A DNA stretch of 64,000 bases from Chimonanthus salicifolius (Eukaryota > Streptophyta > Magnoliopsida > Laurales > Calycanthaceae): NCBI GenBank assembly GCA_013350335.1, contig CM023534.1, positions 5,299,542 through 5,363,541 on the forward strand. Reading direction: 5' to 3'. A program made the position numbers and the translations under genes. The notes beneath the pieces are model-generated. The model worked only from the letters and a program-made list of their open reading frames with translations. It had not been told where the DNA came from and searched no databases. Of the stretch, positions 62,041 through 64,000 are shown one piece after another (the stretch's first letter is position 1; every line of letters starts with the position of its first letter).

Positions 62041-62163
62041 GTATAATTCATGCTGTGCACCACTATAACTATTTTTAATTCGGTTTTTTTTTTGAGTGGT
62101 AAAAATACAGATTATATAAATGGGAAAATGTACAAATACATCAACTGAGAAAGGGTCTAGAAG

Positions 62164-62557
62164 CAATGTTATCAAACCCGCGGGTCAATTGTGACCCTGC
62201 TGAAACACGGGTCGGGTCATTTAAAAACCCTTCTGGATTAAAAAGCCCTCCGCGACCCGCGGGTCAACCCGGTTTATCTAATAAACCCGTGACCCGTGAC
62301 CTTTAAAAACCCTTGGTTTTTTAAAATGAAGATGAAGATGTTGGTTCTTTTGGGAATATGATTTTTAGATTATTAATTTTTAGTATTTACAATTATGTTT
62401 GTGAGAGAAAGAATATATTTTTATGAAATATAACCTTATTTAATAATTTAATATTATATTAATAGCACGGGTTTGACCAGGTTTGACTACTGGTCAACCC
62501 GGTTGAACCTTATTTAACCCACCCTTTCTCCATAACAGGTCGAGTTTTAAAACATTG
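62164..62557. mobile_element. hAT-type MITE, CAATGTT termini, copy B
   Basis: Duplicate of the element at 1,113-1,524. Here the flanking 8-bp repeats TCTAGAAG (62,156-62,163 and 62,558-62,565) are perfect. The body is about 18 bases shorter, mainly from a loss near the right terminus. Confidence 0.85.
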
Positions 62558-63149
62558 TCTAGAAGTACTAGACCAAAAAAAATAAAAATAACAAACTGCA
62601 AACATAAAAGAAGACATCAAAAGGAAAACACAAGCAACAACATCTATGCAAAACTCCTGTTTGAACATCGTCTTTGAGACTGAATTGTTGACTCCATTTT
62701 TGGCAAAAAAGTTTGATACACCATTTGTTGTACGGATGACTTGAAACGTCGAGTCCCAATGCGAGAGCCCTAATATCCCTAACTGTGTTAATTAATCTCC
62801 AGGTGGATCGCTTCAACCCCTTGGCCCATTTAGCTGTATTTTCCATCTCCTTCAATCTCTTGTTTTGAACTGCATTTATCTAATTCTATATGAATTTATA
62901 CATGTAAAGATATACATCGACATATTCATCCATGTAGGCATCTATCCATCCATTTATACATACATATATGCATATAGACAGAGACATATACACATCATCA
63001 TTATCATTTTGTCCTATCTATATCTAGTTACTTTCGACTCAATCCTACCAACATACATCTTTCCTATCACCACATTCTATCATATGATGTCTTGCAATTG
63101 AAATCTATATTTTTCTCCCCCTTTTCCTAGAACCTTCTGCTTGTAACAC

Positions 63150-63493
63150 TAGGGCTGAAATCAGGTTGGGTTTTAACCGGAGTTAATATTTATGGAACTC
63201 GACCCGATCTGAGTTGTTAACCCAAAAGTCTTGACCCGACCCGACCTGAATTCTAACACGACTCAACCCGAATTCTGACCTGACCCACATTTTGAACCCA
63301 TTTTAGCCTAATTTTAGCCGGGCCAAGTCGGGTTAACTTGTAAATTCCTCAACCCGATCCGACCCTGAATTCCATGCGGGTTTTTGTCTTCTCAACAGAC
63401 CCGACCCAACTCGCATGACCCAACCCGCATGATTTCTCGGGTCGGGTCAAGTCATGCGGGTTGGGTCAAAACCCGACCCGAGTTTCACCCCTA
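63150..63493. mobile_element. hAT-type MITE, TAGGGCTGAAA termini, copy B
   Basis: Duplicate of 2,116-2,456, with perfect TGTAACAC target repeats (63,142-63,149, 63,494-63,501). The first 30 bases differ from copy A, while the rest is nearly identical. Confidence 0.85.
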
Positions 63494-63501
63494 TGTAACA
63501 C

Positions 63502-63697
63502 TTTGACCTTTTTTACTAAGGTTGTTTTTGATTTTCTATGGATGTGCCCATACCATCTTAATTGACACTTCCTCATCTTTTCTTCTATAAAACCAACTTT
63601 TAGGCTTTCTAGAATCTTCTTACTTCTCATGCCCTTGATGAAATTGTACTTTTTATTTCTCTATTAATATAAATTTTCTTTGTTACCGCTAAAAAAA
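63502..63697 (-). mobile_element. Antisense RTE-type LINE remnant (copy B)
   Basis: Duplicate of 2,465-2,660, nearly identical, with the same KMRKCQLRWYGHIHR-like minus-strand reading. Confidence 0.6.
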
Positions 63698-63712
63698 GTG
63701 GTTTGAAAAAGG

Positions 63713-63788
63713 TGTGGGACGTCACCCGAAGGGGGGTTTGGTAGGGCTGTGCTCGAGGTTCCCCCCCTCCGTCATTAAAAAAAAAAAG
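63713..63788 (+). mobile_element. SINE 3' fragment with target-site duplication (copy B)
   Basis: Duplicate of 2,676-2,751 with the same poly(A) and AAGTGGTTTGAA flanks. Confidence 0.65.
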
Positions 63789-64000
63789 TGGTTTGAAGAA
63801 GGCCCTTCAATCATAATTCAGCATATCCTTTGCAAATGTCAATTTGGCAACTTAAAAATTGTAGCAAGGATGGTTGTAGAGCCATCCAAATGTAAGAAAT
63901 GACTAGGACTTCGAGATTAGTTAAGATACAAAAATTCATTCACATATGAAATTTGCAGCCAAACTAGGAAATATAGGATTAAAGTTGAAAGATCAGATGT

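Larger units (their letters stand above)
61049..64000 (+). repeat. Right copy of the large direct duplication (matches 1-2,963)
   Basis: Second copy of the sequence at the window start, in the same orientation. It supplies exon 8 to SEC6 copy B. Notable differences from the left copy: a longer poly(A) at the LINE end (14 against 9 A), a MITE shorter by about 18 bases, and an altered left end of the second MITE. Divergence is too large for sequencing error but is in the range of recent duplicates or of two haplotypes in an outcrossing tree. Confidence 0.95.

Overview
The window is nuclear DNA of a flowering plant. Evidence: GT-AG introns of up to 12 kb, a plant exocyst subunit gene whose protein reads like Arabidopsis SEC6, an mTERF-like gene remnant, a plant lipid-transfer-protein gene, and dense plant-type transposons (chromovirus LTR element, L1 and RTE LINEs, tRNA-derived SINEs, hAT-type MITEs, long-inverted-repeat elements). 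The AT-rich, transposon-swollen introns fit a woody eudicot or magnoliid, but the species cannot be fixed from this sequence.

Layout. 1-28,089 (+): exons 8-25 of SEC6 (copy A), stop codon at 28,087. 28.1-41.3 kb: intergenic DNA with a broken mTERF gene (30.2-31.25 kb, -), a lipid-transfer-protein gene (37.4-37.7 kb, -), hAT-type MITEs, a long inverted-repeat element and a LINE tail. 41,661-62,040 (+): exons 1-8 of SEC6 (copy B), whose 12-kb intron 1 holds an almost intact 7.35-kb Ty3/gypsy chromovirus (43,272-50,620, direct repeat CCTTT). The last 2.95 kb (61,049-64,000) repeats the first 2.96 kb at about 97% identity by eye, including exon 8 and its introns. The SEC6 coding sequence therefore appears circularly permuted: the 3' part comes first and the 5' part last. 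The simplest reading is two tandem SEC6 copies with a repeat unit of about 61 kb, each cut by a window edge. The alternative is two haplotypes joined end to end by the assembler. Joining copy B exons 1-8 to copy A exons 9-25 keeps every splice phase and gives about 755 residues.

Apart from these three loci I see no other convincing host gene, no genuine tRNA or rRNA gene and no CRISPR array. tRNA-like sequences here are SINE heads. Most of the interest lies in mobile DNA: nine terminal-inverted-repeat elements whose ends can be placed (seven with an 8-bp direct repeat), two related hAT-type elements with matching arms but different cores, a fold-back element carrying four 158-bp tandem copies of its own end, and a degenerate tandem copy of one SEC6 exon.
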